Origin: Streptomyces violaceoruber
GTDB taxonomy: Bacteria; Actinomycetota; Actinomycetes; Streptomycetales; Streptomycetaceae
DNA length: 64,000 nucleotides
Reading direction: 5' to 3'
NCBI GenBank assembly: GCA_000720805.1
Contig: JODI01000044.1
Coordinates: 1-64,000 of the forward strand
The position numbers were made by a program, and so were the translations under genes. The notes beneath the pieces were generated by a model. That model was not told the origin of the DNA and did not search any database. It saw only the letters and a program-made list of their open reading frames with translations. Below, piece after piece: positions 43,234-51,266 of the stretch. How positions within the stretch are numbered: position 1 is the first letter of the stretch; every line of letters begins with the position of its first letter.

Positions 43234-43561
43234 GGGTGATCTCCCGGTACTGCCTCAGCGCGAGGCGAAGTTCCGTGGACTGCGTCTCGGGATCCCCGTC
43301 CTGCCAGCCCTCACGCAGGAGCCGCCGCTGTTCGGCGAGGGCGCCCACCAGCAGGGCGGTGGCGTCGTCGAAGGCGCCCTCGGCCTCCTCCAGCGCCTCG
43401 CGCGGGGTGTCGGCGAAGGCGTTGAGAGCCTGCCCGAGACGCTGGGCGATCTTGTCCCGCTCAGCCGACGGAAACAGCGCCTCCGGTCCGGGAGCCCGCC
43501 GCTCGTCCCGTCCCGAGGCCTGGCCCGCGGGCTGCTGGGCGCGTGTCTGGTCGTACATCAT
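43214..43561 (-). CDS. Small helical hypothetical protein
   Basis: Unrecognised protein of 115 residues, hydrophilic and strongly helical, with heptad-like stretches (SAERDKIAQRLGQALNAFAD, ALEEAEGAFDDATALLVGAL, LRLALRQYREITQRLLRL). It has no membrane segment or signal peptide. Two consecutive ATGs at 43561 and 43558 follow AGGAAAG; a TTG at 43564 is closer to ideal spacing. An inverted repeat lies 40 bp upstream. Confidence 0.6.
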   Translation of the reverse strand: MMYDQTRAQQPAGQASGRDERRAPGPEALFPSAERDKIAQRLGQALNAFADTPREALEEAEGAFDDATALLVGALAEQRRLLREGWQDGDPETQSTELRLALRQYREITQRLLRL

Positions 43562-43600
43562 CAAGTGCCGCTTTCCTGTACGTCATGGACGACATGCCGG

Positions 43601-43645
43601 ACGCTGACTGGCGGCATGGCTCTGAGCCGTACCGCCAGTCAACGT
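43601..43645. promoter_or_regulatory. 21-bp imperfect inverted repeat
   Basis: ACGCTGACTGGCGGCATGGCT at 43601-43621 is mirrored at 43625-43645 with three mismatches and a 3-bp centre. On the minus strand it includes TTGACT, a possible -35 element for the small gene at 43214-43561. It could be an operator or a hairpin. Confidence 0.4.
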
Positions 43646-43853
43646 CCGCCACGGCCGCGTGTCAACGCGCGTCCCGGCCACGGAGGCGCCCCGTGGGCGC
43701 ACGTGGGCGCCTCGCACGCGTGGCAGCCCGACGTGGCAGCCCGAAAGCCGGGGCTGGCCGCTCGGCGGACGGTCGGCGACAATGCCGTGCGGTGGTCGCC
43801 GCCGTATCGATCGCGGTGACGGCGCCGCGCAGCGTGGTGCCTTGGAGGCAGGG

Positions 43854-43907
43854 ATGACCTTTCTGGTGTTCGCCGGAGCGGCCTTCGGCGAAGCGCTGCG
43901 GACGTGA
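43854..43907 (+). CDS. Possible 17-residue leader peptide
   Basis: A short frame, MTFLVFAGAAFGEALRT, has a strong ribosome binding site (GGAGG, about 7 nt before the ATG) and ends in GTGA, where its TGA overlaps the GTG start of the MFS gene. This layout suggests translational coupling. It may also be the remnant of a longer gene. No family match can be judged at this length. Confidence 0.35.
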   Translation: MTFLVFAGAAFGEALRT

Positions 43908-45100
43908 CCGGGACATCCGCCCGGCAGGCGGACGGGATGAGGCCCTGGCGGTTCGTCGTCTGGTTCGGCACGGTGAGCCTCCTGGCGGACTTCGTGTACG
44001 AGGGAGCCCGCTCGGTCACCGGGCCGCTGCTGGCATCGCTGGGCGCCTCGGCCCTGGTGGTGGGCGTGGTGACGGGTGCGGGGGAGGCGGCGGCGCTGGG
44101 CCTGCGGCTGGTGTCGGGGCCGCTGGCGGACCGTACCCGCCGCTTCTGGGGGCTGGCGATCGCCGGGTACGCGGTGACCGTGGTCTCCGTCCCTCCGCTG
44201 GGTACGGTCGGGGTGCTGTGGGCGGCGTGCGCGCTGGTGGTCGCCGAGCGGGTGGGCAAGGCGGTGCGCTCACCGGCGAAGGACACGATGCTGTCGTACG
44301 CCACCGCCGCGACCGGCCGTGGCCGCGGGTTCGCCGTGCATGAGGCGATGGACCAGGTCGGGGCACTGGTGGGGCCGCTCGTCGTGGCGGGGATGCTCGC
44401 GCTCACGGGCGGCGACTACGGGCCGGCGCTCGGCGTGCTCGCCATCCCGGGTGTCGCGGTTCTGGGTCTGCTCGCGTGGCTGCGGGTGCGGGTGCCCGAC
44501 CCCGAGGCGTACGAGCGGCAGGTGGCCGCTTCCACGGCTGAGCCCACACCGCACGACCGTCTGCCGGCCGCGTTCTGGACGTACGCGGCGTTCACCGCCG
44601 CCACCACGTCCGGGTTCGCCACCTTCGGCATCCTGTCGTACCACCTGGTCGAGCGGCACCTCATGGCGGCGGCCTGGGTGCCGGTGCTCTACGCCGCCGC
44701 CATGGCCGCCGACGCCGTCGCGGCGCTCGCGACCGGCTGGCTGTACGACCGCCACGGCGCGCGCGTGCTGACGGCGCTGCCGCTGCTGACCGCCGTGGTG
44801 GCCGTGCTGGCGTTCACCGACACGGTCGCGATCGCGGTGGCCGGGTCGCTGGTGTGGGGCGCGGCCATGGGCATCCAGGAGTCCACCCTGCGCGCCACCG
44901 TCGCGGACCTGGTGCCCAGCGGACGGCGGGCCACCGCCTACGGTCTGTTCGCCGGTGTCGTCGGCGCGGCGAGCCTGGCCGGCGGGGCACTGATCGGCGG
45001 CCTGTACGGCTACTCCGTTCCCGTGCTGATCACCGTCGTGGTCGCCATCCAGGCCCTCGCCCTGGTGTTCCTGGCCGCCACGCGGGCCACTCGGCGTTGA
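43904..45100 (+). CDS. MFS transporter
   Basis: Major facilitator of 398 residues with about 11-12 hydrophobic segments. The signature between segments 2 and 3 is SGPLADRTRRFWG, and VVAERVGKAVRSPAKDTMLSYA lies in segment 4 and the following loop, a pattern shared with a group of uncharacterised drug and sugar efflux-like transporters. The GTG at 43904 overlaps the short upstream frame; an ATG at 43937 (MRPWRFVVWFG) could be the real start. Substrate unknown. Confidence 0.82.
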   Translation: MTGTSARQADGMRPWRFVVWFGTVSLLADFVYEGARSVTGPLLASLGASALVVGVVTGAGEAAALGLRLVSGPLADRTRRFWGLAIAGYAVTVVSVPPLGTVGVLWAACALVVAERVGKAVRSPAKDTMLSYATAATGRGRGFAVHEAMDQVGALVGPLVVAGMLALTGGDYGPALGVLAIPGVAVLGLLAWLRVRVPDPEAYERQVAASTAEPTPHDRLPAAFWTYAAFTAATTSGFATFGILSYHLVERHLMAAAWVPVLYAAAMAADAVAALATGWLYDRHGARVLTALPLLTAVVAVLAFTDTVAIAVAGSLVWGAAMGIQESTLRATVADLVPSGRRATAYGLFAGVVGAASLAGGALIGGLYGYSVPVLITVVVAIQALALVFLAATRATRR

Positions 45101-45219
45101 CCTCGGTCGACCTCAGGAGGGTCTCGGGCCGCAGCGGACGCGTGCGACCCGGGTGGACCGTACGGCGGCCACTGACTCAGCCCGGTTTCGGCGCCCTCGA
45201 ATCCGCCTAGGCTCTGCGC

Positions 45220-45867
45220 ATGGCGAAGCGCAAGGTTCAGCGGCGGGCCCGGAGGCTTCTGGGCGAGGAGCCGGTGGCCATGGTCTGGTGTGAGCTCGGC
45301 AAGCCGATTCCCACACCCCCCAAGGAAGTTCATCGGGCGGCGGGCAAAGGGCGGCTGAAGCCGGGGCACCCCTGGCTGCTGTACCTCGGCGGTGTCCTGT
45401 TCTTCTTCGTCCTGGTGCCGATGATGCTGGTCGGCAAGCTCGGCGACATGCTGAACGGGACTTCTTCCGGAGAGGGAACCTCCACCCGCCGCGCGGTCGG
45501 CGGCGACGGTCGCCCGGACGACGATCCGGCCGGCGGCGTCTTCGACGGCGACTGGAACCTGAGCGCGGGCCAGTTGCTGCTGCGCTGGTACGGCCACTCG
45601 CCCGACCCCAAGCGCCTGGTGATGCTGGCCCGCGACCGGATCTGCCTTGCCGCGTGCCCGCGCCGCACACTGTCGCCCACCACAGCCGACGACTTCCGGG
45701 TCATCGCGGAGTTCTCCCTCGACGAGGCCCGTGTCGAAGCCGAGGCGGGACAGCCACGCGGGTTCGCCACCTTCAGGCTCCGCTTCGCCGACGGCTCCTG
45801 GCTGGAACTCGGCCGACTTGCCGAGCCGCAGGACGCGGACCACTTCCTGCGCACGGTCAGCACCTGA
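45220..45867 (+). CDS. Membrane-anchored hypothetical protein
   Basis: Protein of 215 residues. A basic N-terminus (MAKRKVQRRARRL) is followed by a short domain, one transmembrane helix at about residues 52-73 (WLLYLGGVLFFFVLVPMMLV), a Gly/Ser/Asp-rich linker, and a C-terminal domain with beta-strand pattern (LLLRWYGHSPDPKRLVMLARDRICLAA, ATFRLRFADGSWLELG). I do not recognise the family. A pentamer-based repeat follows the stop. Confidence 0.7.
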   Translation: MAKRKVQRRARRLLGEEPVAMVWCELGKPIPTPPKEVHRAAGKGRLKPGHPWLLYLGGVLFFFVLVPMMLVGKLGDMLNGTSSGEGTSTRRAVGGDGRPDDDPAGGVFDGDWNLSAGQLLLRWYGHSPDPKRLVMLARDRICLAACPRRTLSPTTADDFRVIAEFSLDEARVEAEAGQPRGFATFRLRFADGSWLELGRLAEPQDADHFLRTVST

Positions 45868-45879
45868 CTCGACCCGATC

Positions 45880-45957
45880 TGACCGGACCAGACGAGACCA
45901 GACCAGACTAGACCGGACCAGACCAGACTAGACCGGACCGGACCAGACTGGACTGAC
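45880..45957. repeat. GACCR-rich pentamer repeat
   Basis: About 15 near-perfect 5-bp units (GACCG, GACCA, GACTA), organised as two larger copies of about 25 bp around GACCAGACCAGACTA. It begins just after the stop of the upstream gene. Confidence 0.8.
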
Positions 45958-46088
45958 CGACCTGCTTGCCGGGGAGCGGGCCACGGCGAGAGCGGCTCGC
46001 CCACTGTGCAACACCCTCCAGGGCGTGTACCGGAAGGCCCTCCGCACCCCCGATCTCGTATGTCGCGTGGCGGTGACATCCTTGGTCG

Positions 46089-46751
46089 GTGTTCTCATCC
46101 GACCACGTGGGCGCCGTGTTCTTCGATGTCGACGGCACGCTCGTCCCGGGCACGAGTTCGTCGGTCTTCCTGGCTGAATTCCTCGGCCATCGGGACGAGT
46201 TGGCCAAGGCCGAGGACGCTTACGCCTCCGGTGACCTGGACAATCGAGAAGTCTCCGAGCTGGACGCCAGGGGCTGGACGGGCGTGTCCGAGGGACAGGT
46301 CTCCGGCTGGCTCGACGGGCTGCCCCTGGTCGCGGGCGTCACGGAGACCGTGGGTTGGTGCAGGCGGAACGGGTTGGTGCCCGTGCTGGCGACTCTCGCC
46401 TGGTCACCGGTCGGCAGCTACCTGACCGACCGGTTCGGCTTTCACGCGTTCAGCGGACCTCGGCTGGAGACCGCCGACAACCGGTTCACGGGCCGCGTCG
46501 CCTGCCACTTCGACGAGTACGACAAACGAGATTTCGCCCTCGCACAGGCCCGGGAGCTGGGGTTGGGTCCCCACTCGTGCGGGGCCATCGGGGACAGCCG
46601 CTCCGACCTGCCCCTGTTTGCTTCCGTCGCACTGAGCGTGGCGTTCAATGCCTCGCCAGGAGCGCGGGCGGCGGCGACCGTCACGGTGGACGGCGGTGAC
46701 CTACGCAGCGTGCTCCCCGCCTTGAGTCGCTTGGTCACAGCCACGGGTTGA
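46089..46751 (+). CDS. HAD-IB family phosphatase
   Basis: Haloacid dehalogenase superfamily hydrolase of 220 residues, SerB-like subfamily IB. Motif I is FFDVDGTLVPG (the nucleophile and acid Asp pair), motif II lies in VLATLAWSPVG, and motif III/IV is AIGDSRSDLPLF. The helical cap lies between motifs I and II. Substrate is probably a small phosphate ester. The GTG at 46089 starts the family reading. Its 3' end overlaps an IS5-type remnant on the other strand by 17 bp. Confidence 0.82.
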   Translation: MFSSDHVGAVFFDVDGTLVPGTSSSVFLAEFLGHRDELAKAEDAYASGDLDNREVSELDARGWTGVSEGQVSGWLDGLPLVAGVTETVGWCRRNGLVPVLATLAWSPVGSYLTDRFGFHAFSGPRLETADNRFTGRVACHFDEYDKRDFALAQARELGLGPHSCGAIGDSRSDLPLFASVALSVAFNASPGARAAATVTVDGGDLRSVLPALSRLVTATG

Positions 46752-46827
46752 CGGCCGCGACGAGGAAGGCCGCCTCGTCCGCGACGGCCGCCTCGTAGTG
46801 GACCGCGAGCTTGTCGTACCCGGCCAT
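46735..46827 (-). pseudogene. C-terminal remnant of an IS5-type transposase
   Basis: The 30-codon reading YDKLAVHYEAAV followed by LVAAVNPWL and a stop matches the conserved end of actinobacterial IS5-group transposases as I remember it (YDKLAVRYEATVLVAAINEWL-like), with a 6-residue insertion. The rest of the transposase is absent, and a simple repeat follows on the right. Confidence 0.65.
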
Positions 46828-46857
46828 GCCCGGCGCCTTTCTCTGTGGCCTCTGTGG

Positions 46858-46916
46858 CGTCGGGGGCGTCGGGGGCGTCGGGGGCGTCGGGGGCCTCGGG
46901 GGCGTCCGGGGGCCTC
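46858..46916. repeat. 9-bp simple repeat
   Basis: GTCGGGGGC-type units repeat about six times with slight drift. It lies between the IS5 remnant and the HAD-domain gene. It can be read as part of an N-terminal Gly-Val extension of that gene, but this is unlikely to be real. Confidence 0.8.
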
Positions 46917-46978
46917 GTACGGCCGAAGATGGCCCAGCCCGAGGGTGCCGCCCCGCCCCGCCGGGCTATCGTGCCGGC

Positions 46979-47497
46979 GTGACAAGCGCAGCGGAGCGCC
47001 CCCTTCTCTTCCTCGACGTCGACGGTCCTCTCATCCCGTTCGGGTCGTCGTACGCTCACACACCAGCCGCTACGGCCGACGCCTCGACGCCTGTCGATCA
47101 GGGGAACCCCCTGCTGAAGCGGCTTGACCCTGGTATCGGCGCGCGTCTCATGGCTCTGGGCTGCCACCTCATATGGGCTTCGACCTGGATGGAGGAGGCG
47201 AACGAGACTGTCGCCCCACTCATCGGTCTGCCGAAGCTGCCCGTGCTGGAGTGGCCGGACGTCCGTGCTGAGGAAGGCCCACGCGGCCTGCACTGGAAGA
47301 CCCGCCCCCTTGTCGAGTGGGCTGACGGCCGGCCGTTCATCTGGGTCGACGACGAGATCAGCGCGATGGATCGGCAGTGGGTCGCCGCGAGCCACCCTGG
47401 GCCGTCACTGCTTCATCGCGTGGACCCGACCAAAGGCCTCGACGACACCGACTTCTCCACGCTCGCCGGTTGGCTTCGTGCCCTCGCGCCGAGATGA
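46979..47497 (+). CDS. HAD domain-containing protein
   Basis: HAD-like protein of 172 residues with motif I in LLFLDVDGPLIPFG, WASTWMEEAN as the motif II region, and WVDDEISAMDRQW as the acidic motif. This group of short, capless HAD proteins is common in Streptomyces and of unknown substrate. The GTG at 46979 was chosen because similarity begins right after it; the ribosome binding site is weak. Upstream in-frame sequence is low-complexity repeat. Confidence 0.75.
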   Translation: MTSAAERPLLFLDVDGPLIPFGSSYAHTPAATADASTPVDQGNPLLKRLDPGIGARLMALGCHLIWASTWMEEANETVAPLIGLPKLPVLEWPDVRAEEGPRGLHWKTRPLVEWADGRPFIWVDDEISAMDRQWVAASHPGPSLLHRVDPTKGLDDTDFSTLAGWLRALAPR

Positions 47498-47677
47498 CCA
47501 CCGCTCGAGCAGTTCCACGGCCCGGGCTCCCCAACCGGGTTCTGGGCCAAGCCGTGCCTGCGCGATCCAGATCTTGCGGAGCTCGGCGGTCTGCGGATGC
47601 CGAGAATCTGCCACCGGCTCCGTCCCGGGGACATCAGCGGCCATCACCGGCCGCACGAGGAAGAAGGAGAAACCAAC

Positions 47678-48118
47678 GTGGCGATTCAGCGGATGGACAA
47701 CGTCGGCATCGTCGTCGAGGACATGGATGCCGCCATCGCGTTCTTCGTGGAACTCGGCATGGAGCTGGAGGGCAGGGCGGAGGTCGAGGGCCTCTTCGCC
47801 GACCAGTGCACCGGACTCGACGGCGTCCGCTGTGACATCGCGATGGTCCGGACCCCGGACGGTCACAGCCGGCTCGAGCTTGCGAAGTACCGCAGCCCCG
47901 CGGTGATCAGCGCCGGGCCGCGCAACCGGCCGCACAACATTCTGGGCACGCACCGCGTGATGTTCGCCGTCGACGACATCGAGGACACCGTTGCCCGCCT
48001 GCGCCCCCACGGCGCCGAACTCGTCGGCGAGATCGCCCGGTTCGAGGACAGTTATCTGCTCTGCTACCTCCGCGGCCCCGACGGCATCATCGTCGGACTG
48101 GCCCAGCAACTGCGCTGA
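47678..48118 (+). CDS. VOC family (glyoxalase-like) protein
   Basis: Vicinal oxygen chelate fold protein of 146 residues with two beta-alpha-beta-beta-beta modules: MDNVGIVVEDMDAAIAFFVELG and THRVMFAVDDIEDTVARL. Possible metal or ligand residues include Glu in SRLELAKY. Members range from lyases and dioxygenases to antibiotic-binding proteins. The GTG at 47678 follows GAAGGAG. It is 180 bp after the HAD gene; a functional link is not evident. Confidence 0.82.
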   Translation: MAIQRMDNVGIVVEDMDAAIAFFVELGMELEGRAEVEGLFADQCTGLDGVRCDIAMVRTPDGHSRLELAKYRSPAVISAGPRNRPHNILGTHRVMFAVDDIEDTVARLRPHGAELVGEIARFEDSYLLCYLRGPDGIIVGLAQQLR

Positions 48119-48341
48119 GAAGGAGGAACCGAACACCGTGGTCTTCGACCGATGCCAGAGGATTTCGACGCGACGTGCCGGCAGAGCGAGCGCGCGCCGG
48201 GACTTCCGAGTCCTGGTGCCCCCCGCCGCGATGGACCGGAAGCAAATCCGGCCCGTGATCCAGACCGGCGCCGTGGTCATGGACGGCATCTTCAAGCGCG
48301 ATCCACAGCGGTAGTCACACAGATGGACACGCTCACGAAAC

Positions 48342-48381
48342 AGGTCCGCCGACTACTCACGTGAGTAGTCGGCGGACCTGG
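48342..48381. terminator. Perfect 40-bp palindrome next to tRNA-Pro
   Basis: CAGGTCCGCCGACTACTCAC at 48342-48361 is followed directly by its exact reverse complement, a 20-bp stem with no spacer. It lies 11 bp past the 3' end of the minus-strand tRNA and has a short T-run beyond it in that direction, so it most likely terminates the tRNA transcript. Confidence 0.8.
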
Positions 48382-48392
48382 TATCTCAGCTG

Positions 48393-48466
48393 TCGGGGTG
48401 GCGGGATTTGAACCCACGACCTCTTCGTCCCGAACGAAGCGCGCTGCCAAGCTGCGCTACACCCCG
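48393..48466 (-). tRNA. tRNA-Pro (CGG anticodon)
   Basis: 74-nt tRNA without an encoded CCA. The acceptor stem is CGGGGTG paired with CACCCCG, the anticodon stem-loop is CTTCG-TTCGGGA-CGAAG giving anticodon CGG, and the T arm contains GGTTCAAATCC. The discriminator base is A. The cloverleaf was derived by hand from the minus strand. Confidence 0.93.
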
Positions 48467-48508
48467 ATGTCGCTGCTTGTCCTGCTTGTCGCGGCGACGT
48501 CGTTTACT

Positions 48509-49351
48509 TTAGCCCACTGGTGGCTGGAGACGAAATCCGGTTTTCGTGTGGTGGCGCAAGGGGTTCGGGCGGACGTGGTCGAGGGTCGCCAGGAGGAGCG
48601 CGAGGGCGTAGAAGGCCAGGCCGAGGAGGAGGGCGTTGCCCAGGACGCTCTTGTAGCCGTGGAGGCCCGCGTCCAGGAAGGGGTAGAGATAGCGGGCCGG
48701 AGCGCCGGGTTGCAGGAGTTCCCCGCGGATCAAGGAGAACGCCAGGTAGGCCAGGGGGTAGAGGAGCCAGGGGGCGGCCTGGCGGAGGTGCAGGCGGCCG
48801 GGGGGCGTGAGGAGGAGCCAGTCCAGGAGGGCGGCGAGGGGGACCGCCGTGTGCAGGAGCTGGTTCGAGAGGGCGTGCCAGCCCGTGGGCGCGGCGGTTC
48901 CGGTGGTGAGGGAGCCCGTCATCGCGAACGGGCTCGCCTCGTTCGCCAGCAGCAGGTGGTACACGAGGCCCGCGATCGTGACGTAGAGCAGGGCTGCGCC
49001 GGTGAGGGCCGACGGCAGGGGACGGCCGGCGTTCCACGTGCGGCGAGCCGAGAAGATCATGACCGCTGTCAGGAAGATGCTGCTCTGGATCGTGAAGTGG
49101 CTCAGGACCTGGGCCGGGCTGCCGAGGAACAGGTCGAGTGTCACGCCCGCTGCCGCCGCCAGGGCGACCAGCAGGCGGTAGGCGGCGGCCAGGGGGCGGC
49201 GTACGGGGGTCACCACCGCCGTGGCGGGGACGCGCGAGGGCAGCAGCAGGGGCATGTGGGGGAGGGCGGGCAGGTCCGGGAGGTCCCTGGGTATCGGAGG
49301 TATCGGAGATGTCGGGGGTATCGGAGGTGTCGGGGGTGTCTGGGCGGTCAT
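48509..49351 (-). CDS. Pr6Pr family membrane protein
   Basis: Integral membrane protein of 280 residues with about six transmembrane helices, of a family known from sequence only. The first 55 residues are Pro/Ile-rich with PPIPP and PTSPIP repeats. Conserved features include LSHFTIQSSIFLTAVMIF, LLHTAVPLAALLDWLLL and WLLYPLAYLAFSLIRGEL. It is transcribed towards tRNA-Pro. The role is unknown. Confidence 0.78.
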   Translation of the reverse strand: MTAQTPPTPPIPPTSPIPPIPRDLPDLPALPHMPLLLPSRVPATAVVTPVRRPLAAAYRLLVALAAAAGVTLDLFLGSPAQVLSHFTIQSSIFLTAVMIFSARRTWNAGRPLPSALTGAALLYVTIAGLVYHLLLANEASPFAMTGSLTTGTAAPTGWHALSNQLLHTAVPLAALLDWLLLTPPGRLHLRQAAPWLLYPLAYLAFSLIRGELLQPGAPARYLYPFLDAGLHGYKSVLGNALLLGLAFYALALLLATLDHVRPNPLRHHTKTGFRLQPPVG

Positions 49352-49440
49352 GCCCTCACGCTAAGCACCGCCGACATAAGGGGCGATACGGGCGGTCCGT
49401 GCGGGTTACTTCCGGTGGCCACAGGCGGGCCACTGAGCCG

Positions 49441-49567
49441 CCCGGGCCTCACCGAGTCACCCCGGCCTCACCGAGTCGGCCCGGCCTCACCGAGTCGGCC
49501 CGGCCTCACCGAGTCGGCCCGGCCTCACCGAGCCGCCCCGGCCCCACCGAGCCGCCCCGGCCTCACT
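49441..49567. repeat. 19-bp tandem repeat, about seven copies
   Basis: Units of CCCGGCCTCACCGAGTCGG, with CCGCCCC variants on the right. The last unit includes the stop codon of the metallophosphoesterase gene (minus-strand TGAGG). Every unit repeats that TGAGG. Confidence 0.9.
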
Positions 49568-50489
49568 CCCGCGACGTCAGCGTCAGCAGCGTCGCCTCCG
49601 GAGGGCACGCGAACCGGACCGGGGTGAAGCGGTTCGTGCCGCAGCCTGCCGACACGTGGAGGTACGACGTACGCCCCTCGGCTGTGTGCGTCGAGAGGCC
49701 CTTCACCCGGTCCGTGTCCAGGTCGCAGTTGGTGACGAAGGCGCCGTAGAAGGGGAGGCACAGCTGGCCGCCGTGGGTGTGGCCGGCCAGGATCAGGGGG
49801 TAGTCGTCGGCCGTGAAGGAGTCCAGGACGCGGAGGTACGGGGCGTGGACCACGCCCATCGAGAAGTCCGCCGAGCCGGATGGGCCGCCGGCCACCTCCG
49901 TGTAGCGGTCCCGCTTGATGTGCGGGTCGTCCAGGCCCGTCAGCTCGATCGACATGCCCTCGATCTTCAGCACGTCCCTGGTGTTCGTCAGGTTCAGCCA
50001 GCCCGCCCCGTCGAAGGCGTCCCGCAGGTCCTCCCACGGGTTGTGGATCGCGTTCACGGCGGCGGCGTTGCCGTTCAGGCCGTGGCGGCCCTGGGCTTTC
50101 TCGAACAGGTAACGGGCGGGGTTGCGGAACTTGGGGCCGTAGTAGTCGTTGGAGCCGAAGACGTACGCCCCCGGGAACTCCATCAGCGGCCCGAGTGCGT
50201 CCAGGACCTCCGGGACGCCCTCCGGGTCGGAGAGGTTGTCCCCGGTGTTGATCACGAAGTCCGGGCGCAGGCCCGCCAGCGAGCGCAGCCAGCGCTGCTT
50301 CTTGCGCTGGCCGCCGACCATGTGGATGTCGGATACCTGGAGCACGCGCAGGGGACGCATTCCGGAGGGGAGGACAGGGACCGTCACTCGTCGGAGGCGG
50401 AAGGAGCGGGCTTCGAAACCCGCCGCGTACACCAGACCGGCGGCGCCGGCCGCCGCAATGGACAGAGGTACTCCGTATCGCGCGCGCAT
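49563..50489 (-). CDS. Membrane-anchored metallophosphoesterase
   Basis: Calcineurin-like phosphoesterase of 308 residues. A single N-terminal hydrophobic segment anchors it. The two-metal site is complete: VSDIHMV (D-x-H), NTGDNL (GD), FGSNDYY (G-N-D type) and AGHTHGGQLCLP (GHTHGGQ). Relatives in this neighbourhood include mycobacterial Rv3683. It converges with nothing but a repeat array, and its upstream region faces the GatB/YqeY gene. Confidence 0.9.
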   Translation of the reverse strand: MRARYGVPLSIAAAGAAGLVYAAGFEARSFRLRRVTVPVLPSGMRPLRVLQVSDIHMVGGQRKKQRWLRSLAGLRPDFVINTGDNLSDPEGVPEVLDALGPLMEFPGAYVFGSNDYYGPKFRNPARYLFEKAQGRHGLNGNAAAVNAIHNPWEDLRDAFDGAGWLNLTNTRDVLKIEGMSIELTGLDDPHIKRDRYTEVAGGPSGSADFSMGVVHAPYLRVLDSFTADDYPLILAGHTHGGQLCLPFYGAFVTNCDLDTDRVKGLSTHTAEGRTSYLHVSAGCGTNRFTPVRFACPPEATLLTLTSRE

Positions 50490-50629
50490 GTCTCCATCGT
50501 GTCAGACCCCGGAGAGGGCCGGTGCCCCACATCCCTTTGGAGGAATGGGCGCCATCCCCTTCAGACGCAGGGGCGCCACCCCTTTAAATGAAGGGGCGTC
50601 CGGGCTCCGGCACCTGCGACAATCAAGTC

Positions 50630-51094
50630 ATGACCACGCTCAAGTCGAAGCTGCAGGAAGACCTCAACTCCGCGATCAAGGAGCGTGACGAGCTCCGCTC
50701 CTCGACGCTCCGGCTGACGCTCGCCGCGATCACCAAGGAGGAGGTCGCGGGCAAGCAGAAGCGCGAGCTCTCCGACGACGAGGTGCAGAAGGTGATCACG
50801 CGCGAGGCGAAGAAGCGCCGCGAGGCCGCGGAGGCCTTCGCGCAGGGTGGTCGCGCCGAGAGTGCCGAGCGGGAGAAGGCGGAGGGCGAGGTGCTCGCCG
50901 CGTACCTGCCCAAGCAGCTCAGCGACGAGGAGCTCAACACCATCGTCGCCCAGGCCGTCGAGGAGGCGAAGGCGGCGGGCGCCGAGGGTCCGCGGGCCAT
51001 GGGTGCGGTCATGAAGATCGTGAACCCGAAGGTGGCCGGCCAGGCCGAGGGCGGCCGCGTCGCCGCCGCGGTCAAGAAGCTGCTCGCGGGCTGA
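50630..51094 (+). CDS. GatB/YqeY domain protein
   Basis: Cytoplasmic helical protein of 154 residues of the YqeY family, related to the C-terminal tRNA-binding domain of GatB. Typical segments are LKSKLQEDLNSAIKERDELRSSTLRLTLAAI at the start and AYLPKQLSDEELNTIV. The ATG at 50630 gives the usual length. A role in tRNA-linked amidotransfer is suggested by the domain but is not established for the stand-alone protein. Five 22-bp repeats and a strong hairpin follow. Confidence 0.9.
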   Translation: MTTLKSKLQEDLNSAIKERDELRSSTLRLTLAAITKEEVAGKQKRELSDDEVQKVITREAKKRREAAEAFAQGGRAESAEREKAEGEVLAAYLPKQLSDEELNTIVAQAVEEAKAAGAEGPRAMGAVMKIVNPKVAGQAEGGRVAAAVKKLLAG

Positions 51095-51204
51095 GTGACG
51101 GCCGTTTCGTTCGGCGGTGACGGCCGGCTCATACGGCGGTGACGGCCACGACACACGGCGGTGACTGCCACTGCATACGGCGGTGAAGGCCGGTGCGTAC
51201 GGCG
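51095..51204 (+). repeat. 22-bp tandem repeat, five copies
   Basis: Five exact-length units start one base after the TGA of the YqeY gene. All begin GTGA and end ACGGCG or TCGGCG; the middle is variable. The last unit runs into the left arm of the terminator hairpin. Confidence 0.92.
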
Positions 51205-51247
51205 GTGGGGGCGCCCCTGATCATCAGGGGCGCCCCCACCGCCGTAC
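51197..51247. terminator. Perfect 24-bp hairpin between convergent genes
   Basis: The 24 bases at 51197-51220 are an exact reverse complement of 51224-51247, with a TCA loop. It lies between the YqeY gene and the convergent penicillin-binding protein gene, so it probably stops transcription on both strands. Confidence 0.88.
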
Positions 51248-51266
51248 AAACCGGTGAACCCTCGCT

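Noticed and set aside
48119..48314. Small gene after the VOC gene ending in VVMDGIFKRDPQR
   Set aside because: A short stretch looks protein-like, but no start with a ribosome binding site is in frame and it overlaps no recognised family.
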